Shown here: positions 1 to 8,337 of the stretch, piece after piece
How the letters are laid out: every line of letters begins with the position of its first letter
Numbering within the stretch: position 1 is the first letter of the stretch
DNA from: Ferrigenium kumadai
GTDB lineage: Bacteria; Pseudomonadota; Gammaproteobacteria; Burkholderiales; Gallionellaceae
Assembly (NCBI RefSeq): GCF_018324385.1
Contig: NZ_AP019536.1
Location: forward strand, 372,001-436,000
Reading direction: 5' to 3'
Length of the DNA stretch: 64,000 nucleotides
The notes under the pieces: model-generated
What the model was told of the DNA's origin: nothing
Databases searched by the model: none
Seen by the model: the letters and a program-made list of their open reading frames with translations, nothing else
Made by a program: the position numbers and the translations under genes

Positions 1-372
1 CAGATATTCCTTGAGCGTGAGAATCCGCAGATCGACGTGCAACTGCATAGCCAGGCCGCTTCGGTCGAAGAAGGTGTCTTCGAAGTGGCTGTGATGAGTA
101 CCGTAACTGCCAAGATCGGCGACAAGGTGATGTTCCTGATCGAGGCCAAGCAGGCCGGCATCTTCCAGGTGCGCAATGTGCCGAATGAAGAGCTGGAACC
201 TATCCTCGCGGTAGTGTGCCCGAACATCCTTTTCCCGTATTTGCGCGAAGTGGTTTCCGATATGGCGGTGCGCGCCGGTTTCGCGCCGGTGTTGCTGAAC
301 CCGATCAACTTCGAGGTGCTCTACCAGCAGCAGAAACAGCAGGCGCAGGCCGCAACGGCCACCACACACTGA
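1..372 (+). CDS. secB: Protein-export chaperone SecB (5' truncated by window edge)
   Basis: SecB is the tetrameric cytosolic chaperone that keeps preproteins unfolded and hands them to SecA. The frame is open from base 1, so the N-terminus lies outside the window. The visible 123 codons begin with QIFLEREN and PQIDVQLH, typical of the SecB N-terminal third, and continue through the conserved core (FEVAV, FLIEAKQAGIF, CPNILFPYLRE) to a Q/A-rich tail. The GTG at 37 is an internal codon, not the start. The stop overlaps the next start (TGATG at 370-374), so the two genes are translationally coupled. Identification is secure from the core motifs. Confidence 0.95.
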   Translation, partial: QIFLERENPQIDVQLHSQAASVEEGVFEVAVMSTVTAKIGDKVMFLIEAKQAGIFQVRNVPNEELEPILAVVCPNILFPYLREVVSDMAVRAGFAPVLLNPINFEVLYQQQKQQAQAATATTH

Positions 373-821
373 TGAGGAATAATCCATTGCGTTTTGCCGC
401 TCTGTTGGCGCTGCTTTGCGGTGCGAGCACGGCCTGCGCGGTGGATTATGTATCGGTCGGAGAGCGCAGCGCGATTCTCTACGATGCGCCTTCGCTCAAG
501 GCGAAGAAGCTGTTCGTGGTGAACCGCTACATGCCTTTCGAACAGGTCGTCGCGCTGGACAACTGGGTCAAGGTGCGCGACCGTTCCGGCAGCTTGTACT
601 GGGTGGAGAAGCGCGTGCTGAGCAGCAAGCGCTATGTGTTTGCGCTACCGCCGCTGCTGGACGTGCGCGCAGAGCCGGACTCCATTTCGCCGCGCCTGTT
701 CCAGGTGCGACAGCAGGTGGTGCTGGAGCGCCTTGAATCGACCGGTACCGGATGGGTCAAGGTGCGGCATCAGGACGGTGAAACGGGATATGTGCGCAGC
801 ACCGAAGTCTGGGGCGAATAA
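372..821 (+). CDS. Secreted SH3-domain protein
   Basis: A 149-residue exported protein. The start at 372 overlaps the secB stop and opens a clear signal peptide (hydrophobic LRFAALLALLCGA, cleavage probably after ACA near residue 22). The mature part looks like two bacterial SH3-like repeats: about residues 25-80 (VGERSAILYDAPSLKAKK, then WVKVRDRSG and YWVEKRVL) and about 87-149 (LLDVRAEPDSISPR, then WVKVRHQDGETGYVRSTEVWG). Such domains bind peptidoglycan or proteins in the periplasm. It sits between secB and gpsA. The fold call is good; the precise role is unknown. Confidence 0.8.
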   Translation: MRNNPLRFAALLALLCGASTACAVDYVSVGERSAILYDAPSLKAKKLFVVNRYMPFEQVVALDNWVKVRDRSGSLYWVEKRVLSSKRYVFALPPLLDVRAEPDSISPRLFQVRQQVVLERLESTGTGWVKVRHQDGETGYVRSTEVWGE

Positions 822-945
822 TTCCAGTCCCATTTCATCGGTGAAACTGCGTTGGCTTCCTCGCTCACTCCTTGCCGTGCTACCTGCACTGTCTGCCTCG
901 TTCGCTCGTCGCTGCCTTATTTGACCTTCGAAATGAAACTGGAAT
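821..945. repeat. Intergenic 125-bp inverted-repeat element
   Basis: The gap between the SH3 gene and gpsA is nearly filled by an element with imperfect terminal inverted repeats: 821-836 (attccagtcccatttc) and the complement of 930-945 (attccagtttcatttc) agree at 14 of 16 positions. The interior is pyrimidine-rich with repeated cctcgctc/gttcgctcg motifs. The arrangement looks like a REP- or MITE-type intergenic repeat. No second copy lies in this window. Confidence 0.55.
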
Positions 946-952
946 AGCGAGT

Positions 953-1951
953 ATGAACATTACCGTTGTCGGCGCGGGCGCATGGGGAACCGCTCTCGCG
1001 ATCAGTCTGGCCGCGAACCACCGCGTCACGCTGTGGGCACGCGCTGCGGAGCAGGTAGAGGCGATGCGTGCCGCGCGTTGCAACCAGCGTTACCTGCCGG
1101 ATACTCCCTTCCCGCCCAATTTGACGCTGAGCGCGAACCTGTCCGCCGCGTTATCGGTCGCCGATCTGGCGATCATCGCCGTGCCGACTGCGGCGTTGCG
1201 TTCCATCCTGCAGCAGATCGCCCGGATGCCCAACCGCTTCGGTGTGGTGTGGTTGTGCAAGGGCTTCGAAGCGGAGACCTCCAAGCTGCCGCATCAGGTG
1301 GTCGCCGAAGTGTTGCCGGAAGAATTTCGCTACGGCGTGTTGTCCGGTCCCAGTTTCGCCCAGGAGGTCGCGCGCGGCCTGCCTACGGCCCTGACGCTCG
1401 CCTCCTCCGATGTGGAATTTGCGCGCGATACGGCACATGCGCTGCATCACGCGCGCTTGCGCATCTACGCCAGTACCGATGTGGTGGGGGTGGAAGTCGG
1501 AGGGGCGGTGAAGAACGTGATGGCGATCGCCTCCGGCATCTGCGACGGCATGGGGTTCGGCTATAACGCCCGTGCCGCCTTGTTGACGCGCGGCCTGGCC
1601 GAGATATCCCGCCTCGGGTTGAAGCTCGGCGGAAGGCCCGAAACGCTCACCGGGTTGTCCGGAGTGGGGGATCTGATCCTGACCTGTACCGGGGACTTGT
1701 CGCGCAACCGGCAGGTCGGCCTGCTGCTGGCGCAACAACACGACCTGGCGGAGATACTGCACCGGATCGGGCATGTCGCCGAAGGGGTGTATACCGTGCG
1801 TGAGGTGCGCGGCCTCGCGCAACGCCTCGGCGTGGAGATGCCGATCTGCGAAGCGGTCTACCGCATCATTTACGAGAAGGTTCCGGCAGGCGAAGTGGTC
1901 GCCGACTTGCTCAGCCGCACCCCGAATTACGAGTTCGATCTCAACCCGTAA
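953..1951 (+). CDS. gpsA: NAD(P)-dependent glycerol-3-phosphate dehydrogenase
   Basis: GpsA reduces dihydroxyacetone phosphate to sn-glycerol-3-phosphate for phospholipid synthesis in the cytosol. The ATG at 953 is chosen because it opens directly into the Rossmann motif ([10 protein letters not shown] at residues 7-16); the longer frame from 872 would add 27 residues unlike the family and run through the repeat. The 332-residue length is normal. The C-terminal helical domain has the conserved [13 protein letters not shown] (catalytic Lys), TRGLAEI and [13 protein letters not shown] segments. Its tail overlaps the convergent trmL by 11 bp. Confidence 0.96.
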   Translation: MNITVVGAGAWGTALAISLAANHRVTLWARAAEQVEAMRAARCNQRYLPDTPFPPNLTLSANLSAALSVADLAIIAVPTAALRSILQQIARMPNRFGVVWLCKGFEAETSKLPHQVVAEVLPEEFRYGVLSGPSFAQEVARGLPTALTLASSDVEFARDTAHALHHARLRIYASTDVVGVEVGGAVKNVMAIASGICDGMGFGYNARAALLTRGLAEISRLGLKLGGRPETLTGLSGVGDLILTCTGDLSRNRQVGLLLAQQHDLAEILHRIGHVAEGVYTVREVRGLAQRLGVEMPICEAVYRIIYEKVPAGEVVADLLSRTPNYEFDLNP

Positions 1952-2411
1952 TCGCGCCTTCGAAGCCGCATTGCCGCCACGCTTCGAACACCGTCACGGC
2001 TACCGTGTTTGACAGGTTCAGGCTGCGGTTGTCGGGCAGCATCGGCAGCCGCACGCGTTGCACGGCATCGAATTGCGCAAGCACCTCATCGGGTAATCCA
2101 CGGCTCTCCGGGCCGAACAGGAAGGCATCTCCTGCCTGGTAGCGGATCTGATGGAAGGGCTGGGAGCCCTTGGTGGTGAACGCGAAAACGCGCGCCGGAT
2201 CAAAAGCCGCCAAGCAGTCTTGCAGCGTGTCGTGTACACGCAACGTGGCGAACTCGTGGTAATCAAGGCCGGCACGAATGAGTTGCTTATCTTCCAGCGT
2301 GAATCCGAGCGGACGGACCAGATGCAGCTGGCAGCCGGTATTGGCGCACAGGCGGATGATGTTGCCGGTGTTGGGCGGGATTTCCGGCTGATACAGAATG
2401 ACGTGGAACAT
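1941..2411 (-). CDS. trmL: tRNA (cytidine(34)-2'-O)-methyltransferase TrmL
   Basis: A SPOUT-class methyltransferase that 2'-O-methylates the wobble base of tRNA-Leu isoacceptors. At 156 residues it has the usual length. It starts [21 protein letters not shown], then shows the knot-forming parts [11 protein letters not shown] and IPM-like [18 protein letters not shown], which bind S-adenosylmethionine and make the dimer. It is convergent with gpsA and ends inside the last codons of that gene. Confidence 0.95.
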   Translation of the reverse strand: MFHVILYQPEIPPNTGNIIRLCANTGCQLHLVRPLGFTLEDKQLIRAGLDYHEFATLRVHDTLQDCLAAFDPARVFAFTTKGSQPFHQIRYQAGDAFLFGPESRGLPDEVLAQFDAVQRVRLPMLPDNRSLNLSNTVAVTVFEAWRQCGFEGAITG

Positions 2412-2509
2412 GAAAAAGTGCCCGTTAAGGCTTGTCAGTATAAGAAAAAAGGGCTAACTTCTCCGGCTGTTATGGCCTTCGTAGCAGTAAAACCACTCAG
2501 GGAAGAATT

Positions 2510-4213
2510 ATGGCGCGTCCGGAAAAAGTTCGCTTAGGCGATTTGCTGGTTCAGCAAAAACTTATTTCCCTAGATCAGCTCAAGTTTGCGCTTGAGCAGC
2601 AGAAGCGTAGCGGTCGCAAGCTCGGCCGGGTGCTGGTGGACAACGCCTTTGTCACCGAGGAGCAGATATCCGAGGCGCTCGCCAAGCAGCTCAACATTCC
2701 CTACATCAACCTCAAGTACTACAACCTCAATCTCGAGCAGGTTCGGCTGCTGCCTGAGAACCAGGCGCGGCGTTTCCGCGCCGTCGTGCTGGAGGAACGT
2801 AACGGCATGCTGCTGATCGGTATGGCCGACCCCACCGATCTGTTCGCCTTCGACGAGATCAGCCGTATCGTCAAGCGCGACATCGATGTGGCTGTGGTCA
2901 CCGAGGGGCAGTTGCTGGAAAGCATAGACCGAGGCTATCGCCGCACCGACGAGATCTCTGGCTTGGCGCGCGAACTCAGCGAAGAGCTGGGCGATACCTA
3001 TGTCGATTTCGGCACCCTGACCGGGGCGGTCGGCGCCGAAGAGGCGCCCGTGGTCAAGCTGTTGCAGACCATGTTCGACGATGCCACGCAGATCCGCGCG
3101 TCCGACATCCACATCGAGCCGCAGGAAGGCCGGCTGATGATCCGCTTCCGCATCGACGGCGCGCTGCACCTGCAGACCGAGGCCGACAACAAGATCGCGC
3201 CGGCGCTGGTGCTGCGCCTGAAGCTGATGTCCGGCCTGGATATCTCGGAGAAGCGCCTGCCTCAGGACGGCCGCTTCCAGGTGCGGGTGCGCGACCAGGG
3301 CGTGGATGTGCGTATCGCCACTTGCCCCACGCAGTACGGCGAATCGGTGGTGATGCGTCTGCTGCGGCAGGAAGGCGGGATGATCAGCCTGGACAAGATC
3401 GGCATGCCGGCTGAGATGCTGAAGCGATTCCGCGAGGTCATTCGGCGCAGCAACGGCATGGTGCTAGTCACCGGGCCGACCGGCAGCGGCAAGACCACCA
3501 CGCTGTACTCGGCCCTGGCCGAGATCAACACCATCGACCAGAAGATCATCACCGTGGAAGACCCGGTGGAATACCGACTGTCCGGCATTAACCAAGTGCA
3601 GGTGAACGAGAAGATCGATCTGTCTTTCGCGCGCGTGCTGCGTTCCGCCTTGCGCCAGGATCCGGACGTGATCCTGGTCGGCGAAATGCGCGACGTCGAG
3701 ACAGCACAGATCGGCCTGCGCGCGGCGATGACCGGTCACCTGGTGTTCTCCACCCTGCATACCCGCGATGCGGCGGGTACCCTGTTCCGCCTGGTGGATA
3801 TGGGCACGCCGCGCTTCATGGTGGCCTCCTCGGTGCAGGCGGTGGTGGCGCAGCGCCTGTTGCGCCGCATCTGCGAAAGCTGCAGCGAGCCGCATACGCC
3901 TACGCCGCAGGAAAGCGAGTGGCTGGAGGCGGAAGGGGTGCTGCCCGATCAGTGTCAGGGCCTGTTGCATGGCCGTGGATGCTCGCACTGCAACGGCACG
4001 GGTTATCACGGTCGCATGGGCGTGTACGAGATGCTGGAGATGGGGCGCGAACTGGTCGAGGCCGCCGCGCATGACAGCGCCACCCACTTCATCCAGGTCG
4101 CGCGCCAGCACATGCGCGGCAAGACCATACTCGACAACGCGCTGGCACAGATGAAGCTGGGGCGTACCACGGTCGCGGAAGTGATGCGCATCAGCAATCA
4201 GGTCGAGGATTAG
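2510..4213 (+). CDS. mshE: MSHA-type pilus assembly ATPase (MshE/GspE family)
   Basis: Cytoplasmic hexameric ATPase that powers pilin polymerisation. Of 567 residues, about 1-150 form an MshEN/T2SSE N-domain (GDLLVQQKLISLDQL, then a c-di-GMP-type region), followed by the PilB/GspE core: Walker A GPTGSGKTTT, Asp box VEDPVEYRL, Walker B ILVGEMRD, His box STLHTRDA. A C4 zinc site (CESC, CSHC) follows near residue 460-505. It is the first gene of the pilus run, with mshG 2 bp downstream. MshE is preferred to PilB because of the MSH gene neighbours. Confidence 0.92.
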   Translation: MARPEKVRLGDLLVQQKLISLDQLKFALEQQKRSGRKLGRVLVDNAFVTEEQISEALAKQLNIPYINLKYYNLNLEQVRLLPENQARRFRAVVLEERNGMLLIGMADPTDLFAFDEISRIVKRDIDVAVVTEGQLLESIDRGYRRTDEISGLARELSEELGDTYVDFGTLTGAVGAEEAPVVKLLQTMFDDATQIRASDIHIEPQEGRLMIRFRIDGALHLQTEADNKIAPALVLRLKLMSGLDISEKRLPQDGRFQVRVRDQGVDVRIATCPTQYGESVVMRLLRQEGGMISLDKIGMPAEMLKRFREVIRRSNGMVLVTGPTGSGKTTTLYSALAEINTIDQKIITVEDPVEYRLSGINQVQVNEKIDLSFARVLRSALRQDPDVILVGEMRDVETAQIGLRAAMTGHLVFSTLHTRDAAGTLFRLVDMGTPRFMVASSVQAVVAQRLLRRICESCSEPHTPTPQESEWLEAEGVLPDQCQGLLHGRGCSHCNGTGYHGRMGVYEMLEMGRELVEAAAHDSATHFIQVARQHMRGKTILDNALAQMKLGRTTVAEVMRISNQVED

Positions 4214-4215
4214 CG

Positions 4216-5454
4216 ATGGGCGTGTTTGCCTACAAGGGGCGAAACGGGCGCGGCGATCTGGTGGAAGGCACGCTGGACGGCGACGACAGCAGCGCCATCG
4301 CCGACCAGCTGATGCATACCGGTATTACGCCGATCGAGATCAGGCCATTCCGCGGGGTGACTGGGGCGACGGCGAGCAAGCAGGACTGGCTCAAGAAGCT
4401 GTTCACCGAGAAGCCGATCACGCAGATGGATCTGATGCTGTTCAGTCGCCAGATGTACACCCTGCTCAAGGCCGGCGTGCCCATCCTGCGCGCCCTGGCG
4501 GGTTTGCAGGAGTCCACCCAGAATCCCACCTTCGCCGCGATGATCCAGGACTTGCGCGAGAGCCTCGACAGCGGGCGCGAGCTCAGTGCGGCGATGCGCC
4601 GCCACCCAAAGGTGTTCTCGCCGTTCTACATCAGCATGGTGCAGGTCGGCGAAATGACCGGCATGCTGGATGAGACCTTCATCCGGCTGTACGACCATCT
4701 GGAGTTCGAGCGCGAAACGCGCGAGCGGGTAAAGGCCGCCATGCGCTACCCGACGTTTGTGGTGGTTGCGATGGCGATCGCCATCGTGGTCATCAACTTG
4801 TTCGTTATTCCCGCTTTCGCCAAGGTCTATGCGGGCTTCCATGCCGAACTGCCGATGCTCACCCGGTTTCTGATCGGCTTCTCCAACTTCATGGTGCAGT
4901 ACTGGATGCTGATGCTGGCGATGCTGGTCGGTGCCGTGCTGGGCTTCCGTTACTACATCAACACGCCGGATGGCCGCTACAACTGGGATAGATACAAGCT
5001 CAAGCTGCCTATTGCCGGCAAGATCATCTTCAAGTCGACGCTGTCGCGCTTCGCGCGCAGCATGGCACTGTCGTTCAAGAGCGGCATGCCGATCCTGCAG
5101 GGGCTGAACGTGGTCGGGATGGTGGTGGACAACGAATTCATGCGCAGCCGCATCGAGCAGATGCGCGACGGCGTGGAGCGCGGCGAAAGCATCCTGCGCA
5201 CCGCGGTCGCGACCGGCGTGTTCAATCCCGTGGTGCTGCAGATGATCGCGGTCGGCGAAGAGACCGGCGACATGGATGGCTTGATGTTCGAAATCGCCGC
5301 CATGTACGAGCGCGAAGTCGATTACGAGGTGAAGACCCTGAGTTCGCAGATCGAGCCTATCCTGATCGTGGCGCTGGGCATTCTGGTGCTGATCCTCGCG
5401 CTGGGCGTGTTCCTGCCGATGTGGGACTTGGGCAAGGCGGCGTTGCACCGATGA
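4216..5454 (+). CDS. mshG: MSHA-type pilus platform protein (MshG/GspF/PilC family)
   Basis: Polytopic inner-membrane platform that couples the MshE ATPase to pilin insertion. The 412 residues contain two T2SSF repeats (about 70-195 and 270-395), each with the family signature: FSRQMYTLLKAGVPILRAL and RFARSMALSFKSGMPILQGL, then QVGEMTGML and AVGEETGDM. Three transmembrane helices are visible (about 175-197, 225-250, 375-398). The stop overlaps the start of the following prepilin gene (ATGA at 5451-5454). A long open frame on the opposite strand is only a shadow. Confidence 0.93.
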   Translation: MGVFAYKGRNGRGDLVEGTLDGDDSSAIADQLMHTGITPIEIRPFRGVTGATASKQDWLKKLFTEKPITQMDLMLFSRQMYTLLKAGVPILRALAGLQESTQNPTFAAMIQDLRESLDSGRELSAAMRRHPKVFSPFYISMVQVGEMTGMLDETFIRLYDHLEFERETRERVKAAMRYPTFVVVAMAIAIVVINLFVIPAFAKVYAGFHAELPMLTRFLIGFSNFMVQYWMLMLAMLVGAVLGFRYYINTPDGRYNWDRYKLKLPIAGKIIFKSTLSRFARSMALSFKSGMPILQGLNVVGMVVDNEFMRSRIEQMRDGVERGESILRTAVATGVFNPVVLQMIAVGEETGDMDGLMFEIAAMYEREVDYEVKTLSSQIEPILIVALGILVLILALGVFLPMWDLGKAALHR

Positions 5455-6032
5455 CTTTTCAGGATACGGGACTCAGGATGCGGGATACAGAATACGGGCG
5501 GCAGCGGCCTGTATCCTGTATCCCGTATCCCGTATCCTCGAAAGGCTTCACCCTCATCGAACTGGTGGTGGTCATCATCATCGTCATGGTGATGATGGGG
5601 TTGTTCCTCGATCGTGCGCGGTTCTACCAGGAACAGGCCGAGAAGACTGCGATGGAACAGGTGGCGGGGGCCATACAAAGCGCCTTGATCATGCAGTATG
5701 GCCAGATACTGACACGGGGCAAGCAGTTCGATGTGGCGGCTTTGGCGGAAGACAATCCGATGAACTGGCTGCAGAAGAAGCCGCACAACTATGCCGGCGA
5801 GTTCTATGATCCCGCGCCGTCGTCCGTCGAGTCCGGAAACTGGGTGTTCGACCTCAAGTCACGCGATCTGATCTACGTCGTGCACAATGCCAATTACTTC
5901 AAGCCGGGCAAGGACGGCAATAAATGGATACGTTTCCATGTCGTCGTGAACACAGAACCTTTGCGTCCGGGTGCGCAGCCGGAGCTGACCGGCTTGCTGT
6001 TCGATCCGGTCGAGCCGTATTCGTGGTTCTGA
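5451..6032 (+). CDS. MshF/MshB-like prepilin with long repeat-encoded leader
   Basis: A 193-residue type IV prepilin-like protein in the position MshF/MshB occupies in MSHA loci. The prepilin peptidase motif is KG|FTLIEL, with Gly32 before the cut and Glu at +5, followed by a hydrophobic helix (VVVIIIVMVMMGLFL). The soluble part has MshF-like segments (ARFYQEQAEK, NPMNWLQKKPHNYAGEF, WVFDLKSRDLIYVVHNA). The leader of 32 residues is far longer than the usual 5-10 because codons 4-29 are made from an inverted-repeat element (5461-5538). Translation could also start at the internal ATG at 5478. Confidence 0.8.
   Translation: MTFQDTGLRMRDTEYGRQRPVSCIPYPVSSKGFTLIELVVVIIIVMVMMGLFLDRARFYQEQAEKTAMEQVAGAIQSALIMQYGQILTRGKQFDVAALAEDNPMNWLQKKPHNYAGEFYDPAPSSVESGNWVFDLKSRDLIYVVHNANYFKPGKDGNKWIRFHVVVNTEPLRPGAQPELTGLLFDPVEPYSWF
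5461..5538. repeat. Inverted repeat of ggatacg-type heptamers inside a coding region
   Basis: The left arm (5461-5498) and right arm (5508-5538) are imperfect reverse complements built from ggatacggg/ggatacagg units; the right arm read on the minus strand is aggatacgggatacggga followed by further units. The element lies entirely within the leader-peptide codons of the prepilin gene and keeps the frame open. Confidence 0.8.
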
Positions 6033-6039
6033 TGAAGCC

Positions 6040-6651
6040 ATGAATACTGACTTGGCAGAAATCATTCTGTGGGAAGCTTCCACCATCTTTCTGCTGGTGG
6101 GCTCGCTGCTCGGCGTTCTGGCCGGACTGCTGCTCATCCTCAGGCCGCAGCTGATGCTGATGGTCAATCGCGTGGCCAGCCGCTGGATACCCACTCGCCG
6201 TCTGCACCTGATGCTGGATCATAGCGTCAGTATCGAGCATTGGTTCTACCGTCATCATCGCGTGTTCGGCATGCTTGCCGTGCTGGGAGCGGTCTACCTC
6301 TTCGTTTCCTTCGGTCTGCTGTTCGACAAGGCGGTTGCCATTCGGCGCCTGAGCGGTTACATCCCGTTCCGGCTACTCGACGGATTGCTCGATGCCCTGG
6401 TGCTGAGCGCGCTGGTCGGCGCAGCGGCGGCATTCATGACTGGGCTGTTCCTGTGGTTGCGTCCCAGCCTGTTGCGCGGCATCGAGGCGGATGCCAATAA
6501 ATGGGTGTGCACGCGCCGGGCTACGAGGGCGCTGGACAGGTCGCGCGATCATGTGGAGCGCGTCGTCGTGCGCCATGCGCCGCGCGTGGGTTGGCTGCTG
6601 TTGCTGGGGAGCATTTACCTGTTCTTTGTGCTGGTCAATTGGCTGGTTTAG
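6040..6651 (+). CDS. Tandemly duplicated four-helix membrane protein in the pilus locus
   Basis: An unrecognised 203-residue inner-membrane protein with four predicted helices (about 13-36, 74-95, 115-140, 183-202). The sequence is an internal duplication: each half has LRP, a WxxTRR motif (WIPTRR near 48, WVCTRR near 156), an LD-S-E-RH run and a closing G-L-LG-YLF helix. It lies between the MshF-like gene and the major pilin, 7 bp after the former, so a role in pilus biogenesis is likely from context only. The start follows a modest ribosome-binding sequence. Confidence 0.65.
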   Translation: MNTDLAEIILWEASTIFLLVGSLLGVLAGLLLILRPQLMLMVNRVASRWIPTRRLHLMLDHSVSIEHWFYRHHRVFGMLAVLGAVYLFVSFGLLFDKAVAIRRLSGYIPFRLLDGLLDALVLSALVGAAAAFMTGLFLWLRPSLLRGIEADANKWVCTRRATRALDRSRDHVERVVVRHAPRVGWLLLLGSIYLFFVLVNWLV

Positions 6652-6793
6652 CGCGGGCGGCGCAGTTGCGCGCAGGGGCGGCTTCGCTTATAGTGTGGCC
6701 GGTTTTGTCAAATTCCTTGCTGCGGCAAGGGGTTAACAGGGCAGGAAGTGGTTCGATAATCGGGGCTGCGGCCCCAATCTTTAGGAGCATAAA

Positions 6794-7249
6794 ATGAACA
6801 AACAAACTGGTTTTACCCTGATCGAACTGATCATGGTCATCGTGATTCTGGGCATCCTGGCGGCGACGGCGCTGCCACGGTTCGCCAATTTGCAGGGCGA
6901 TGCGCGCATGGCATCCGCGAATGCGGCCCTGGGTTCTATAAGCTCCGCTGCAACCATCGCGCATGCGCAATGGCTTCTTCGCAATCAGCCGGCTTCTGCT
7001 GTGATCGAAGGCGTGACAGTTACCTATGATGCAAATAACGGCGGTTATCCGGACGCGGGTTCGATTGCGCCTTTGGCGGGCATTACCGCAGCAAATTATC
7101 AGATCGCAGCATCGGGAACCGCCCAAGTGGTGACGCCTAACGGGGCGGCGCAGGGTAGCTGTACAGTGAGCTATACACCGCCGACAGGTGCAAATCTCCC
7201 CCCGACAATTGTTACCGTTCCATCGCCACTCGTTCCGGGAAATTGCTAA
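6794..7249 (+). CDS. mshA: Major MSHA-type pilin
   Basis: A 151-residue type IV pilin. The leader MNKQTG is six residues, cut before FTLIELIMVIVILGILAATALPRF, with the Glu+5 and Pro22 features of the class. The mature domain is small and Ala/Gly/Thr-rich, with two cysteines (SCTVSY and the final NC) spaced to form the C-terminal disulfide loop. The start follows a good ribosome-binding site (taggagcataaa) and a 5' untranslated region with two small GC hairpins. A strong hairpin follows the stop, as expected for a highly expressed pilin. MshA is preferred over the minor pilins for its position and length. Confidence 0.88.
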   Translation: MNKQTGFTLIELIMVIVILGILAATALPRFANLQGDARMASANAALGSISSAATIAHAQWLLRNQPASAVIEGVTVTYDANNGGYPDAGSIAPLAGITAANYQIAASGTAQVVTPNGAAQGSCTVSYTPPTGANLPPTIVTVPSPLVPGNC

Positions 7250-7262
7250 TCTGAAACGTGGA

Positions 7263-7287
7263 AAAGTGGGCGCGTTGCGCCCACTTT
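7263..7287 (+). terminator. Hairpin terminator or attenuator after the major pilin
   Basis: A perfect 11-bp stem (7263-7273 with 7277-7287, aaagtgggcgc/gcgcccacttt) with a 3-nt loop lies 13 bp after the mshA stop. There is no strong T-run, so it may act as a partial terminator or mRNA stabiliser that separates high pilin expression from the genes downstream. Confidence 0.7.
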
Positions 7288-7403
7288 GAAATTCCAGCCA
7301 GGGGGGCGTGCTCCCCTATTTTTTTGCCTGCAATTTGTCGGTTGGTTGCGGATGGGATCAAGGGAATTTTTGCGGTACACAAGATTTTGTGGCACTTGAA
7401 AAC

Positions 7404-7862
7404 ATGAGCAGGTTTGGGCGGTTCGGCAAAGACATCCAACGCGGCTTCACGATGGTGGAGCTGATCATGACGATGATGATCATCGGCATTCTCGCGGCCG
7501 TTGTTGCGCCGCGCTTCTTCGACAACAATGTATTCCAGTCGCGCGGCTTTGCCGACCAGGTGCGTGCGTCATTGCGCTATGCGCAAAAAGTGGCGATTGC
7601 GCAACGCAGGTTTGTTTGCGCTGCATTTACGAACAACAGCGTGACGCTGACAGTCGGAGCGACAGCGGCTTGCGGGACGAATCTGCAATCGCCCGACGGT
7701 GCGGCGGCATATGTCATTGTCGCGCCATCCAACGTGACGTTTGCGACACAACCCGCGAATTTCAATTTCAACGAATTCGGCCGGCCGAGCGCCGCCGTAT
7801 CAGGCGTAATCGACGGCTCGACCATCGCAGTCGAAGCGGAGACAGGGTATGTGCACCAGTAA
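7404..7862 (+). CDS. mshC: MSHA-type minor pilin (MshC/GspH-like)
   Basis: A 152-residue minor pilin. ATG 7404 is chosen because it gives a 15-residue leader ending in RG before FTMVELIMTMMIIGILAAVVAPRFF; the frame is open upstream to 7308 but that part is unlike a leader. The body has the GspH/FimT feel: SRGFADQVRASLRYAQKVAIAQRR, then a hydrophobic beta-rich region with two cysteines. It follows the pilin terminator and overlaps the next gene by 14 bp. Confidence 0.8.
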   Translation: MSRFGRFGKDIQRGFTMVELIMTMMIIGILAAVVAPRFFDNNVFQSRGFADQVRASLRYAQKVAIAQRRFVCAAFTNNSVTLTVGATAACGTNLQSPDGAAAYVIVAPSNVTFATQPANFNFNEFGRPSAAVSGVIDGSTIAVEAETGYVHQ

Positions 7863-8337
7863 CCGGTCTTCTTTGCAGCGGGGCGTCAGTCTGATCGAGC
7901 TGATCATGTACATCGTCATCGTCAGCGTCGCGCTGGCGGGTATCCTGCTGGTGATGAACACCGTCACCCGCGGCAGCGCCGATCCGCTGGTGCGCAAGCA
8001 GGCGCTGGCTGCCGCCTATTCGCTGCTGGAAGAGATCGAGTTGCAGGATTTTATTTCCGCCTCCGGTGCGACAGCCGCCGTCACGCAGGCGAATCGTGCC
8101 TCCGCTTACCACATCGTCACCGACTACAACAACTTTGCCACGAGCGGGATATTCCCGGTGGATGATGCTTTGTCGGCATCGGCCGTGCTGCCAAACTACA
8201 GTGTCAGTGTTTCGGCGGTGCCGGAAGCTGCCGCGTGGAACGGCATCCCGGCGGCCAGTGCGGTGCGGGTCAGCGTGACGGTGATCGCGCCGAATGGCGA
8301 GGCAGTCACTGCAACCGGTTACAGGACGGCTTACTGA
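7849..8337 (+). CDS. mshD: MSHA-type minor pilin MshD
   Basis: A 162-residue minor pilin with leader ending LQRG before VSLIELIMYIVIVSVALAGILLVMN. The sequence after the helix (RGSADPLVRKQALAAAYSLLEEIELQDF) matches the MshD/GspI-like pattern of a kept QA-A---LLEEI helix. It has no cysteine pair in its C-terminal half. It overlaps mshC by 14 bp and its stop overlaps the mshO start, so the cluster is translated as a coupled unit. Confidence 0.85.
   Translation: MCTSNRSSLQRGVSLIELIMYIVIVSVALAGILLVMNTVTRGSADPLVRKQALAAAYSLLEEIELQDFISASGATAAVTQANRASAYHIVTDYNNFATSGIFPVDDALSASAVLPNYSVSVSAVPEAAAWNGIPAASAVRVSVTVIAPNGEAVTATGYRTAY

Noticed and set aside
4210-5448. 412-codon open frame opposite mshG
   Set aside because: It mirrors mshG on the other strand almost exactly, is His/Gln/Arg-rich and has no family features; an effect of GC-rich third positions.
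6680-6760. Possible sigma-54 promoter before the major pilin
   Set aside because: A tGG-N10 pattern exists (tggccggttttgtca) but the -12 GC is replaced by CA, so it does not meet the consensus.
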